Positions 25,698 to 34,772 of a stretch of DNA of 55,797 nt are shown here, piece by piece. A program made the position numbers and the translations under genes. Under the pieces are notes generated by a model, which did not search any database, had not been told where the DNA came from, and saw nothing but the letters and a program-made list of their open reading frames with translations. Source of the stretch: Periweissella ghanensis (GTDB lineage Bacteria > Bacillota > Bacilli > Lactobacillales > Lactobacillaceae). The stretch lies in the NCBI RefSeq assembly GCF_918814755.1, contig NZ_CAKKNT010000011.1:1-55797 (forward strand), read 5' to 3'. Every line of letters starts with the position of its first letter. Positions within the stretch are counted from its first letter, which is position 1.

Positions 25698-26213
25698 ATG
25701 AAAAATCATATTGTTTTATTTGAACCACTTATGCCAGCTAATACTGGTAACATTGCCCGCACATGTGCTGGTACAGATACGGTCTTACACTTGATTGAAC
25801 CGCTTGGCTTTTCAACGGATGACAAGATGATGAAACGGGCCGGCTTAGATTACTGGGATAAAGTTGAAATCAAATATCACAAAAACTTACCAGCGTTTGT
25901 TGAATCCCTTGGTGAAAATGATCGCTTGTACTTAGTATCAAAATTTGCTGAATACAGTTACCACCAAGTTGATTACACAAATGAAGATTTAGATTACTAC
26001 TTCTTATTTGGTAAGGAAACGACTGGGTTACCAGAACCATTTATGCGTGCTAACCCTGAAAAAGCGATTCGGATTCCGCAAGATGACGAAAACATTCGAA
26101 GCTTGAATTTGGCTAATTCAGCCGCAATTGTTATTTACGAAGCCTTGCGCCAACAAGATTTCCCCAATTTGGAAACTACGCACTTGTATGAAAACGATAA
26201 GTTAAAGGATTAA
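25698..26213 (+). CDS. trmL: tRNA (cytidine(34)-2'-O)-methyltransferase TrmL
   Basis: A 171-aa SPOUT-class enzyme that methylates the wobble ribose of tRNA-Leu species. Motifs are all in place: HIVLFEPLMPANTGNIARTC at the start, FLFGKETTGLPEPFM in the middle and the knot motif IRIPQDDENIRSLNLANS near the C-terminus. Length is normal. AGAAGGAAATT precedes the ATG. It ends a probable three-gene operon with rlmA and the membrane-anchored protein, and is followed by a terminator. Confidence 0.95.
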   Translation: MKNHIVLFEPLMPANTGNIARTCAGTDTVLHLIEPLGFSTDDKMMKRAGLDYWDKVEIKYHKNLPAFVESLGENDRLYLVSKFAEYSYHQVDYTNEDLDYYFLFGKETTGLPEPFMRANPEKAIRIPQDDENIRSLNLANSAAIVIYEALRQQDFPNLETTHLYENDKLKD

Positions 26214-26225
26214 TAAAGCTAATGG

Positions 26226-26258
26226 AACGCGCCTGATTTTATGGGCGCGTTTTGTTTG
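26226..26258 (+). terminator. Terminator between trmL and ftsK
   Basis: AACGCGCC and GGCGCGTT form a GC-rich 8-bp stem, followed by TTTGTTTG. It ends only a few bases before the AAAGGAGGT site of ftsK, so ftsK may depend on read-through or on a promoter inside this short gap; none is obvious. Confidence 0.8.
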
Positions 26259-26271
26259 AAAGGAGGTCGAC

Positions 26272-28851
26272 ATGCCTGTCAAGAAACAAACGACAACAAA
26301 TACTCGTAAACGAACCCCTGCCAAAGCTAAGCCAAAAGCAAAGCCCCGTGGGACAGCCACTAAAAGTGAAGCCTTTATTTATCGGAATAATTTAATTGGC
26401 GTGGCAATTGTGTTTATTTTATTGTTAGCAATTTTAAAAGCTGGTGAAGTGGGTTTACTTTTAGCAAATGGCTTTCGCTATGTTGTTGGGGACTCATATC
26501 AAGTCTTTACGAGCTTTTTAGCCATCTTATTCCTATATTTTGCCGTGTATGGTAAATGGGTTAATTTAAAAGGCCGGGTTTATCTCGGCTTTGGCTTAAC
26601 TTACTTAGGGGTGTTAGTCTGGCAATCATTGAGCTTTTTTACGAATGCTAATGTGCGTAGTGGCGAATTGACGGTCTTAAGTAATGCCATTAAATCGGAT
26701 ATGGTTAATCATCTAGCCCAAAGTGACGTCGGTGGTGGTGCGATTGGTGCTTTAATGTATGGCGCGGTGGCACCACTAGTTGCTAACTGGGGCACGATTG
26801 TGATTGCAATTGGCTTAATTATTGCCGGGATTATTGTTTTATTTGATTTGCCATTACAAAAAACATTGGGAATTTTCTTTAATAGCTTAGGAATTTTTGG
26901 CCACAAAACCGCGCAATCGGCCCAAAAAGTTAGTGAAGAGCTCCAAAAGCGAACGGAACAAATTAAAACTGAACTTGAAGCAACTCGGGAAGCCGAACGC
27001 CAAGCCCGGATTGATAATATTTTAGATCAAGATTTATTTCCAGCTTCTAAACCATTACCAACGCCCAAAGCAATGGCCCCCGATAAGGCAGCGACTGACA
27101 GTGTAGCACCGGCTAGCTTAGCATCAGAAACAGTTACACCCAAAATTTCAACATTTGATATTAAGCAATTAGATCAATCATTGGCGCCAGTTGAACCGGC
27201 TGAACCGGTCTTTAAGACGCCAGGGACGCCAACGATGAGCGCCCCAGTTGTCGAAGATGAAGGGCCGGTTGTGCCAACGAGTGACTGGACAACGAAACCA
27301 ACGCCTGATCCGATGGCCGCCGATGCATTTGATTTACCAACTGATGTTGAACCAAACGACGTTCAACCACCAGTCCCAACGATGGCTAGTCCAAGTGAAA
27401 ATGGCTTTGATGAACAAGATTATCAATTACCATCAACTAATTTGTTGGATCAAGTTAAGCAAACTGATCAATCAGCCGATTACCAACAAATTAAAGAAAA
27501 ATCACAAATTCTCCAACAAACGCTTAAATCATTTAATATCGATGTAACGGTGGAATCGGTCGCTTTAGGACCAACCGTGACCCAATATGAAATTAAACCG
27601 GCCATTGGGACGCGCTTGTCTAAAATTACCGGACTGGCCCAAGATTTGGCGCTTGCCTTAGCCGCAACCAGTGTGCGGATTGAAGCCCCAATTCCAGGTA
27701 AATCATTAGTTGGGATTGAAGTACCAAATGCCCATCAAGCAATGATTGGTTTCCGTGACGTCTTTGAAAATTCACCTCAAGATGAAGAAGGTCAACTTGA
27801 AGTGCCGATTGGGCGTGGAATTACGGGTGAAGTGGTCACGGCCGATATTGGGAAGATGCCACACTTGTTAATTGCCGGACAAACTGGTTCGGGTAAATCA
27901 GTGGCGATTAATGGGATTATTGCTGGTTTATTGATGAAAAATAAACCAAGTGATTTGAAAATGGTGATGGTCGATCCTAAGCAAGTGGAATTATCAATTT
28001 ATAATGATATTCCGCACTTGCTAACCCCAGTTGTGTCTGATCCACGTAAAGCCGCCCGGGCCTTACAAAAAGTGGCCAAAATCATGGATGATCGTTACAA
28101 ATTACTTGCAACGGTCGGTGTGCGGAAGATTAGTGAATACAATAAGCAAATTGAAGCGTATAACGGTGAACATCAAACGGGCTACGTTAAGATGCCTTAT
28201 ATTGTGGTCGTGGTTGATGAAATGGCCGATTTGATGATTCAAGTTAAATCCGAAGTTGAACAACCAATTATTCGGATTGCCCAACTAGGCCGGGCGGCTG
28301 GTATTCATATGATTTTGGCCACCCAACGGCCAACCGTTGATGTTATCACCGGCTTGATTAAAGCTAACGTGCCATCGCGGATTGCCTTTGCGGTGGCCTC
28401 AGGGATGGATTCACGGACCATTCTTGATAAAAACGGGGCCGAACAATTGCTTGGTCATGGGGATATGTTATTTGAACCAAGTGGGAAACCATCGCAACGG
28501 GTGCAAGGGGCCTTTATTTCCGACCGCGATGTTAACAACTTGGTTGATTTCATTAAGGCGCAAACTACGGCCGATTATGATGATTCGATCACCGAAGAAA
28601 TCGAATCAGATGCCGATGGTGGCGACGGTGATAATGGAGCACCGGCTCACGATATGCAGTGGGCGGATGTCCTTGAGTTTATTGTGCGCGAACAAAAAGC
28701 CTCAACGTCGTTATTACAACGCCGCTTTGGCTTTGGGTATAACCGGGCTGCCCGCATTATTGATCAATTAGAAGCCGAAGGGTATATTGGACCAAATAAT
28801 GGCTCAAAACCTCGGGAAGTGTATTTACAATCATTAGATGACGCTAAATAA
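26272..28851 (+). CDS. ftsK: DNA translocase FtsK/SpoIIIE
   Basis: An 859-aa membrane-bound motor that pumps chromosomal DNA across the division septum. It has a basic N-terminal start, about four to five membrane segments between 35 and 210, a Pro/Ala-rich acidic linker (about 250-400), and the alpha/beta motor with Walker A GQTGSGKSVAINGI (about 535), Walker B VVVVDEMADLMI, and QLGRAAGIHMILATQRP. The C-terminal winged-helix gamma domain (about 795-855, FGFGYNRAARIIDQLE) reads polar KOPS/SRS-type sequences. Complete, not truncated. AAAGGAGGT lies just before ATG 26272. Confidence 0.96.
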   Translation: MPVKKQTTTNTRKRTPAKAKPKAKPRGTATKSEAFIYRNNLIGVAIVFILLLAILKAGEVGLLLANGFRYVVGDSYQVFTSFLAILFLYFAVYGKWVNLKGRVYLGFGLTYLGVLVWQSLSFFTNANVRSGELTVLSNAIKSDMVNHLAQSDVGGGAIGALMYGAVAPLVANWGTIVIAIGLIIAGIIVLFDLPLQKTLGIFFNSLGIFGHKTAQSAQKVSEELQKRTEQIKTELEATREAERQARIDNILDQDLFPASKPLPTPKAMAPDKAATDSVAPASLASETVTPKISTFDIKQLDQSLAPVEPAEPVFKTPGTPTMSAPVVEDEGPVVPTSDWTTKPTPDPMAADAFDLPTDVEPNDVQPPVPTMASPSENGFDEQDYQLPSTNLLDQVKQTDQSADYQQIKEKSQILQQTLKSFNIDVTVESVALGPTVTQYEIKPAIGTRLSKITGLAQDLALALAATSVRIEAPIPGKSLVGIEVPNAHQAMIGFRDVFENSPQDEEGQLEVPIGRGITGEVVTADIGKMPHLLIAGQTGSGKSVAINGIIAGLLMKNKPSDLKMVMVDPKQVELSIYNDIPHLLTPVVSDPRKAARALQKVAKIMDDRYKLLATVGVRKISEYNKQIEAYNGEHQTGYVKMPYIVVVVDEMADLMIQVKSEVEQPIIRIAQLGRAAGIHMILATQRPTVDVITGLIKANVPSRIAFAVASGMDSRTILDKNGAEQLLGHGDMLFEPSGKPSQRVQGAFISDRDVNNLVDFIKAQTTADYDDSITEEIESDADGGDGDNGAPAHDMQWADVLEFIVREQKASTSLLQRRFGFGYNRAARIIDQLEAEGYIGPNNGSKPREVYLQSLDDAK

Positions 28852-28879
28852 AAAACAGACGCCTAGGCGTCTGTTTTTT
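28851..28879 (+). terminator. Bidirectional terminator after ftsK
   Basis: CAGACGCCTAGGCGTCTG is an 18-bp perfect palindrome flanked by A5 and T6, directly after the ftsK stop; it also ends the reverse-strand PH-domain genes. Confidence 0.92.
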
Positions 28880-30389
28880 ATTTGTTTTCACTCAGGACTT
28901 GTTGTTTGTACCACGTTTGGAGTTTTTCATTTTCGTTAGCTTCTAAATAACGTAACGTCAAACTTGCAGCGCGACTACCTTCACGAATGATAAAATCTAA
29001 GTGATGCGTTGTGCCGTGGGCCATAAAGATTGATTGGTGATGATTGATGAGCTGAAGTTTATTAGCTCGGAGTAAAAAGATTTTTTTGGTCATAAAGACG
29101 TTATTTTGGATATTTAACTGATCTTTTGAAATTGCATATTTAGTTTCAGTGTTATCCAACCATGCCCAGACGGTAATGCACAGTGCAATAATGATAATTC
29201 CAATAACCATTACGGGAACGTACCAACCATAATAAATTGGGATTAGGACGAGTGGTAGCCAGCAAAACCACAGCCAGCCAATGCGCCAAAAATTCCAAAA
29301 GTGTGATTTGGTATTATCGCGCCCTAACTTACTAAACTCAAATTCATATTCCGGTAATAAGTTTTTTAAGACGACTGGAAGATTAAGTTGGTCAATGACG
29401 GGAATTAAAACGAGTGATTTATCATTGGCATCTTCTTGTTTATCGGACCCGGAAATGAACAATTTAACGGTATATAATTTAAATAACCGCCGTAAAAATG
29501 ATTGCTCAATCGTGATGCCTTGAATTTTACGTTGATCAAAATGGACCGTAGTTTTACTAAAAAAACCTTTGCTGATACTAAAAGTATGGTGATTACGCGT
29601 TACAACTTGGTGGTAATAACGATTCAAAATTTGTAACAAGCTCAAAAGCATCCCAAAGATAATCGCCAAGATAGTCAACGCGACAATCGCAATCACGGAA
29701 TTTTTAACAACTAATTGATTGACTTGATTAAGAAAATGTTTGGGGATAATTTCTGACAGGTGGGAATATACTAGAAATAAAATTGATATTCCTGGTAAAA
29801 TCCCTAATGAAGTTAAGCCATAAATCAGGAGCTCATGCATGTTAATGGCGTAACTGATATCGTTGTTTGGTGTAGGCGTCGTCGGTTGCTTGGCCATCGC
29901 ATCACTACCAGTTGTTTGAGGATAAAGCACTTCAACTTGCCCAGGTAATTGAACGTGTTGTCGTTGATTACGGGTGGCTTCGATTTCATCAGCCGCGGCA
30001 ATTGTCAGGGCTTTTAACACGATTGGTTCATCATCTTGACTAGCGGTTTCAATCTTTAATTCAACGAGTTTAAAGATTTGCATATACCATGGTTGAATCC
30101 GTTCAATTGATTGAATGCGACTATATGGCATATGGCGGGCTTGTTTAATAATTACGCCGGTTTTAAAACTAAATTCTTGGGCTTCAAGCGTATAGGTGGT
30201 TTTGAAATAGTTAATAATCGGTAAAGCAATAATTAAGAGGGCTAACATTACGCCCAGACCATATAAAACGGGCTTGGGCAAGTTAAAAGTACTAGCGATA
30301 AAAACTAAGATGACAAAAATAAAGACGGAATTAATTAAGCTATTAACGACCGTGATGGGGACTAGTAACCAGTGTAAACGTTTAGGCAT
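28878..30389 (-). CDS. PH-domain membrane protein, YdbT-like
   Basis: A 503-aa membrane protein with about six to eight membrane segments and three bacterial PH (bPH2/DUF304) domains, one after each membrane pair; a typical PH piece is RHMPYSRIQSIERIQPWYMQ and another is FDQRKIQGITIEQSFLRR. In B. subtilis ydbS-ydbT helps resist bacteriocins such as sublancin or amylocyclicin; the same role here is inference. I start at Met 30389 (MPKRLHWLL), preceded by AGGGAAG and overlapping the ydbS stop by 8 bp; a start at 30479 would overlap by 98 bp and put an odd basic extension in front. Confidence 0.85.
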   Translation of the reverse strand: MPKRLHWLLVPITVVNSLINSVFIFVILVFIASTFNLPKPVLYGLGVMLALLIIALPIINYFKTTYTLEAQEFSFKTGVIIKQARHMPYSRIQSIERIQPWYMQIFKLVELKIETASQDDEPIVLKALTIAAADEIEATRNQRQHVQLPGQVEVLYPQTTGSDAMAKQPTTPTPNNDISYAINMHELLIYGLTSLGILPGISILFLVYSHLSEIIPKHFLNQVNQLVVKNSVIAIVALTILAIIFGMLLSLLQILNRYYHQVVTRNHHTFSISKGFFSKTTVHFDQRKIQGITIEQSFLRRLFKLYTVKLFISGSDKQEDANDKSLVLIPVIDQLNLPVVLKNLLPEYEFEFSKLGRDNTKSHFWNFWRIGWLWFCWLPLVLIPIYYGWYVPVMVIGIIIIALCITVWAWLDNTETKYAISKDQLNIQNNVFMTKKIFLLRANKLQLINHHQSIFMAHGTTHHLDFIIREGSRAASLTLRYLEANENEKLQTWYKQQVLSENK

Positions 30390-30858
30390 TTTCTTCCCTA
30401 GCCTTTCGTGCAGCTTGGACAATTTGATTGCGTAGGCTATCAGCTTCCGCCGCCGTAATTCCGGCAATTGAAAAACCATCAGCAGCGGTGACCACTTTAA
30501 GTTCTTTTAAATGCGCCATTTGTAAGAGCGGGCCTTGCTCTAAATCGACGTTTTGAATTCGATTTATTGGAATGGTGCGTTGTTGGCGAATAAAGAAGCC
30601 GGATTGAATAAAGACAAAATCAGCGTTAATTTCATAGCGCCAAAAACGATAATAGTAGGGTACGAGGGCTAAATTGATAATATCAAGTAATAGGGCTAGA
30701 GCTGCGATAATTAAAACATACGGCGTAATCATTGGTAGGAATCGTTGGCTAAGGTACCAAGCGCCACCGCAAATAACTAATAAAACGAGTAAGCCGAGGA
30801 CTTTACTAATTAACCAAACCGGAATAATTTGTTTAGGTAATGCTTTTGTTTGATTCAT
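30382..30858 (-). CDS. PH-domain membrane protein, YdbS-like
   Basis: A 158-aa partner of the YdbT-like protein, with two membrane segments (about 15-35 and 42-62) and one bPH2 domain (FVFIQSGFFIRQQRTIPINR, QNVDLEQGPLLQMAHLKEL). ATG 30858 follows ATGGAGCC on the reverse strand; the -10 TATAAT lies at 30887-30882 inside an AT-rich palindrome. Together the two genes form a reverse-strand operon divergent from tpx. Confidence 0.87.
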   Translation of the reverse strand: MNQTKALPKQIIPVWLISKVLGLLVLLVICGGAWYLSQRFLPMITPYVLIIAALALLLDIINLALVPYYYRFWRYEINADFVFIQSGFFIRQQRTIPINRIQNVDLEQGPLLQMAHLKELKVVTAADGFSIAGITAAEADSLRNQIVQAARKAREENA

Positions 30859-30882
30859 AATGGCTCCATTCTTTAGATGAAA

Positions 30883-30897
30883 TTATAAAATTTATAA
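30883..30897. promoter_or_regulatory. 7-1-7 inverted repeat resembling a PerR/Fur box
   Basis: TTATAAA-A-TTTATAA is a perfect 7-1-7 palindrome. It matches the PerR consensus TTATAATNATTATAA at 12 of 14 defined positions. It overlaps the -10 of the reverse-strand ydbS-like gene and lies about 120 bp upstream of the thiol peroxidase. The region is AT-rich, so chance cannot be excluded. Confidence 0.35.
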
Positions 30898-30984
30898 AAT
30901 GATAACATAAATATCAAAGATAACCAAATTACGTGCGAGGGCATTTAGATATTGTCGTTTGTTTCCCCAACGTGTTAAAATTTA

Positions 30985-30990
30985 TATAAT
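30985..30990 (+). promoter_or_regulatory. -10 box of tpx
   Basis: A perfect TATAAT 25 bp before the tpx start codon. No good -35 is found at the right distance (TTTCCC at 30962), so activity may need an activator. Confidence 0.5.
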
Positions 30991-31015
30991 CTAAATTACA
31001 ATGAGGTGGATACAC

Positions 31016-31516
31016 ATGGACATTTTCGTAGGTGAAGACAAATTTCAAACAGTTGGTGAACCAGTTTCAGTTGGTATGGAATTGCCACACTTTAAGTTAA
31101 TCGACGCAGAAGGTAACAAAGTTAAGACAGCTGATTTATTAGGTAAGGTTACTTTGATCAGTGTTGTGCCAAACATCGAAACTAACATCTGTGCTTTACA
31201 AACAAAGCACTTTAACGAAGTTATTGATAAGTATAACGACATTAACTTTATTACGGTTTCAACTAACTCAGTTGAAGAACAAACTAAGTGGTGTGCTGCT
31301 GAAGGTGTTGAAAACATGAAGATGCTTTCAGATAAAGAAGAATCATTCGGTTACGCCATGAACCTCTTTATTGAAGCAACTGCTTTTGATGCACGTTCAA
31401 TCTTCATTATCGATGCTGACGGTCAAATCGTTTACCGTCAAATCGTTGAAATTACTGGTACTGAACCAGATTACGCTGATGCACAAGCTAAGTTGGAAGA
31501 AATTTTAGCTAAATAA
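31016..31516 (+). CDS. tpx: Thiol peroxidase (atypical 2-Cys peroxiredoxin, Tpx)
   Basis: A 166-aa cytoplasmic peroxidase that reduces lipid hydroperoxides and hydrogen peroxide with thioredoxin. The peroxidatic Cys59 is in the Pro-x3-Thr-x2-Cys motif (VVPNIETNICALQT), and the resolving Cys93 is in KWCAAEGVENMKMLSD, both as in E. coli Tpx; the Arg is in FDARSIFIID. The start is ATG 31016 with GAGGTG upstream; an in-frame ATG at 31001 overlaps that site. Codon use is strongly biased towards preferred codons, which suggests high expression. A thioredoxin-like gene is at 51931, not adjacent. Confidence 0.96.
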   Translation: MDIFVGEDKFQTVGEPVSVGMELPHFKLIDAEGNKVKTADLLGKVTLISVVPNIETNICALQTKHFNEVIDKYNDINFITVSTNSVEEQTKWCAAEGVENMKMLSDKEESFGYAMNLFIEATAFDARSIFIIDADGQIVYRQIVEITGTEPDYADAQAKLEEILAK

Positions 31517-31552
31517 GTAGTAGCGGATATTTTTTGAAAATGTTAATATAAA

Positions 31553-31802
31553 ATGCGACGATGTAAGAGGATTAGTAAGAATTCTTAATTTTAGCGACAA
31601 GGTGGTTGGTGCAAACCTTGATAAGAACTTACGAAGGTAGCTTACAGGGCATCTGATTCTGAACTAATAGTAGGAATTAGCGGTTTAACAATCCGTTACT
31701 ATTGTTAGAGTGGACCCTCAATAATTTGAGCGGTCAATTCAGGTGGTACCACGACTTTTACAGCCGTCCTGATTGCATTTAGCAATCGGGGCGGTTTTTT
31801 AT
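31553..31802 (+). promoter_or_regulatory. T-box leader, valine specifier, upstream of valS
   Basis: Riboswitch-type leader that senses uncharged tRNA-Val. Stem I carries AGTA on its 5' side and on the 3' side GAA-G-GTA-G (31633-31640), giving specifier GTA (Val). The antiterminator T-box AGGTGGTACCACG is at 31741-31753. The competing terminator CCGTCCTGATTGC/GCAATCGGGGCGG with a T6 run is at 31764-31802, just before the valS binding site. Uncharged tRNA-Val would favour read-through into valS. Confidence 0.93.
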
Positions 31803-31820
31803 TTTAGAAAGGGAATTATT

Positions 31821-34481
31821 ATGGCAAAAGATATTGATATGTCAACCAAATACGATCCAACTTCTGTTGAAGCTGGTCGTTACCAAGCTTGGGATGAAGC
31901 TGGTCTATTTAAACCTTCAGGAGACAAAACTGCGCACGCGTATTCAGTTGTGCTTCCACCACCTAACGTGACGGGTAAGCTTCACTTAGGACATGCCTGG
32001 GATACAGCTTTACAAGATATGATCGTGCGTCAAAAACGGATGCAAGGTTTTGATACTGTCTGGGTCCCAGGGATGGACCACGCAGGGATTGCCACGCAAG
32101 CGAAAGTTGAAGCTCGTTTACGTGAAGAAGGCATTACCCGTTATGACTTAGGTCGCGAAAAATTCATCGAGCAAGTTTGGTCATGGAAAGATGAATATGC
32201 TTCAATCATCAAAGCGCAATGGGGTAAATTAGGGCTTTCACTTGATTACTCACGCGAACGCTTTACCCTTGATGAAGGGTTATCAAAAGCAGTTCGGAAA
32301 GTCTTTGTTGACCTTTACAACAAAGGTTTGATTTACCGTGGTGAATACATCATTAACTGGGATCCCCAAGCCCGGACGGCGTTATCAGATATCGAAGTTA
32401 TTCACCAAGATGATGAAGGAGCTTTCTACCACGTTAAGTACCCATTTGTTGATGCGGATGTAACTTACGATGGTAAAAACTACATCGAAATTGCTACGAC
32501 ACGTCCCGAAACAATGATGGGGGATGTGGCAGTTGCGGTGCACCCAAGTGATGAACGTTACAAGGCCTTAGTTGGTAAGAAAGTTATGTTGCCACTTGCC
32601 AATCGTGAAATTGAAATCATCGCGGATGAATATGTTGATCCTGAATTTGGAACGGGGATGGTTAAAATTACACCAGCCCACGACCCTAATGACTTCTTAG
32701 TTGGTAATCGTCATAACTTACAACGTATTAACACGATGAATGATGATGCCTCAATGAACGAATTAGCCGGTAAATATAACGGTATGGATCGTTTTGACGC
32801 CCGTAAAGCGATTGTTGCTGACTTAGAAGAGCTTGGTTTAATGCTTGCCATTGAACCAATTGTGCACTCAGTTGGTCACTCAGAACGGACTGGGGTTCAA
32901 GTTGAATCACGCCTTTCAACACAATGGTTCGTTAAGATGCAACCACTTGCGGAACAAGCATTAGACATGCAAAAAGGTGAAGACCGCGTTGAGTTTGTCC
33001 CTGCTCGTTTTGAAAATACCTTTACTAGTTGGATGGATGATATCCATGACTGGGTTATCTCACGGCAATTATGGTGGGGTCACCAAATCCCAGCGTGGTA
33101 CAACAAAACGACTGGTGAAACTTATGTTGGTGAAGAAGCACCTCAGGATATTGAAAACTGGGAACAAGATAACGATGTGCTTGATACATGGTTCTCAAGT
33201 GCTTTATGGCCATTTACAACCATGGGTTGGCCAGATCTTGATGAAGAAGACTTTAAGCGTTACTTCCCAACTTCAACGTTAGTTACAGGTTATGACATTA
33301 TCTTCTTCTGGGTTGCCCGGATGATGTTCCAATCAAAAGAATTTACTGGTCGTCGGCCATTTAAGAACGTCTTGATTCACGGTTTAATTCGTGATGAACA
33401 AGGTCGTAAGATGTCTAAATCCCTCGGTAACGGGATTGACCCAATGGACGTGATTGAAAAGTATGGTGCCGATGCCTTACGGTGGTTCTTATCAACTGGT
33501 TCAACACCTGGTCAAGATGTTCGTTTCTCATACACGAAGATGGACGCGGCTTGGAACTTCATTAACAAGATTTGGAATGCGTCACGTTACGTAATCATGA
33601 ACCTTGATGAAAATACCAAGCCTGAATTACCAGCGACACAAGACTTAACATTAGCTGATAAGTGGATTGTTTCACGCTTACAAGCAACGATTAAACAAGT
33701 AACAACGATGTTTGATAAGTTTGAATTTGGTGAAGCTAACCGGGCCCTTTACAACTTTATCTGGAATGATTTCGCTGACTGGTACATCGAAATGACGAAG
33801 GAAACTTTAAATGGGGATGATGCCAAAGCTAAAGCCAATGTGCAAAACACTTTGGCCTACGTCTTGGATCAAACATTACGTTTACTCCACCCAACGATGC
33901 CATTTGTAACGGAAAAAATCTGGTTATCAATGCCACATAACGGTGAATCATTAGTGGTTGCGGCGTACCCAACGTATGATGAAACGTTAGCTAACCCAGT
34001 TGCGGAAAAACAATTCCAAAGCTTAGTTGATTTAATTACCGCTGTGCGTAACATCCGTAGTGAAGCGAATGCCGCGATGTCAACACCAATTGACTTGTTA
34101 ATCAAGACTAACGATGCGGACTTACAAACTATTTTCAACGAAAATGCAGATTACATTAACCGTTTTGCACATCCAAAGGCGATGCAAATTGGGGCGGATG
34201 TAGTGGCACCTAAGTTGGCGATGACACAAGTTATTACCGGAGCTGAAATTTATGTTCCGCTTGCTGAATTGATTGACATCAAAGATGAAATTGCCCGTCT
34301 TGAAGGTGAAGTTAAGAAACTCCAAGGCGAAGTAAAACGTGGTGAAGGTAAGCTTGGTAACGAACGCTTTGTTAACAATGCCCCTGAAGACGTGGTCGCT
34401 GAAGAACGGCAAAAATTAGCTGATTGGCAAGAAAAATTAGTTATTACGCAAGCGCGTTTGACTGAATTACAAAACGCCTAA
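31821..34481 (+). CDS. valS: Valyl-tRNA synthetase
   Basis: An 886-aa class I synthetase that charges tRNA-Val. The HIGH motif is HLGH at 55-58 ([15 protein letters not shown]), the editing CP1 domain spans about 150-400 ([16 protein letters not shown]), the KMSKS motif is at 530-534 ([14 protein letters not shown]), then the helical anticodon-binding domain and a C-terminal coiled-coil arm (about 820-886, [18 protein letters not shown]). The start is ATG 31821 with GAAAGGGAA; upstream in-frame codons lie in the T-box terminator. Expression is controlled by the valine T-box directly upstream. Confidence 0.98.
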   Translation: MAKDIDMSTKYDPTSVEAGRYQAWDEAGLFKPSGDKTAHAYSVVLPPPNVTGKLHLGHAWDTALQDMIVRQKRMQGFDTVWVPGMDHAGIATQAKVEARLREEGITRYDLGREKFIEQVWSWKDEYASIIKAQWGKLGLSLDYSRERFTLDEGLSKAVRKVFVDLYNKGLIYRGEYIINWDPQARTALSDIEVIHQDDEGAFYHVKYPFVDADVTYDGKNYIEIATTRPETMMGDVAVAVHPSDERYKALVGKKVMLPLANREIEIIADEYVDPEFGTGMVKITPAHDPNDFLVGNRHNLQRINTMNDDASMNELAGKYNGMDRFDARKAIVADLEELGLMLAIEPIVHSVGHSERTGVQVESRLSTQWFVKMQPLAEQALDMQKGEDRVEFVPARFENTFTSWMDDIHDWVISRQLWWGHQIPAWYNKTTGETYVGEEAPQDIENWEQDNDVLDTWFSSALWPFTTMGWPDLDEEDFKRYFPTSTLVTGYDIIFFWVARMMFQSKEFTGRRPFKNVLIHGLIRDEQGRKMSKSLGNGIDPMDVIEKYGADALRWFLSTGSTPGQDVRFSYTKMDAAWNFINKIWNASRYVIMNLDENTKPELPATQDLTLADKWIVSRLQATIKQVTTMFDKFEFGEANRALYNFIWNDFADWYIEMTKETLNGDDAKAKANVQNTLAYVLDQTLRLLHPTMPFVTEKIWLSMPHNGESLVVAAYPTYDETLANPVAEKQFQSLVDLITAVRNIRSEANAAMSTPIDLLIKTNDADLQTIFNENADYINRFAHPKAMQIGADVVAPKLAMTQVITGAEIYVPLAELIDIKDEIARLEGEVKKLQGEVKRGEGKLGNERFVNNAPEDVVAEERQKLADWQEKLVITQARLTELQNA

Positions 34482-34503
34482 TGTAATTTAAAATTTAGTA
34501 AAT

Positions 34504-34541
34504 AAAAAGAGCTGCGAAAATTAATTTTCGCAGCTCTTTTT
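34504..34541 (+). terminator. Perfectly palindromic bidirectional terminator after valS
   Basis: A 38-nt perfect palindrome, AAAAAGAGCTGCGAAAATT and its complement, with flanking A and T runs. It ends valS and, on the other strand, the tiny reverse gene ending at 34548. Confidence 0.92.
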
Positions 34542-34547
34542 GCTATC

Positions 34548-34620
34548 TTAATCATCAGCTTGAATTACACCGTTTGAAGAAACGTCAGCTTCGTAATGAA
34601 ACAATGATATTTTTACGCAT
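34548..34620 (-). pseudogene. Tiny or frameshifted reverse-strand gene
   Basis: The reverse strand has an ATG at 34620 with AGGAAG 6 bp upstream, but that frame closes after 11 codons (MRKNIIVSLRS). The frame one base over reads KISLFHYEADVSSNGVIQ, ending ADD and TAA at 34548, a coherent peptide-like sequence that could start only at TTG 34604 (18 aa). A bidirectional terminator follows directly, and a palindromic -10 region lies upstream. This fits a very small gene with a one-base frameshift, a decayed gene end, or a real short peptide. Family not recognised. Confidence 0.4.
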
Positions 34621-34632
34621 ATAATTCTTCCT

Positions 34633-34663
34633 ATTATAATTTATTTTAGATATAAATTATAAT
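34633..34663. promoter_or_regulatory. Perfect 12-bp inverted repeat in the divergent promoter region
   Basis: ATTATAATTTAT (34633-34644) and ATAAATTATAAT (34652-34663) are perfect mirror arms with a 7-nt spacer. Each arm holds TATAAT-like boxes; on the reverse strand TATAAT at 34661-34656 fits as -10 for the tiny gene. It may be a repressor operator. The tag gene has its own extended -10-like TGCTAAAAT further on at 34720-34728. Confidence 0.5.
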
Positions 34664-34772
34664 AAAATGAATTTAATTACAAAAGAGGCATTTTGTAAGC
34701 TGAAAGTTCAGTATAAATTTGCTAAAATTTAGTAGGCATACTAAAGGTTACGTGAATAAAAAGGAGTAAGTG

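Noticed and set aside
31773-31820. Earlier in-frame start for valS
   Set aside because: Those codons form the T-box terminator; ATG 31821 has a good GAAAGGGAA site and the usual ValS N-terminus.
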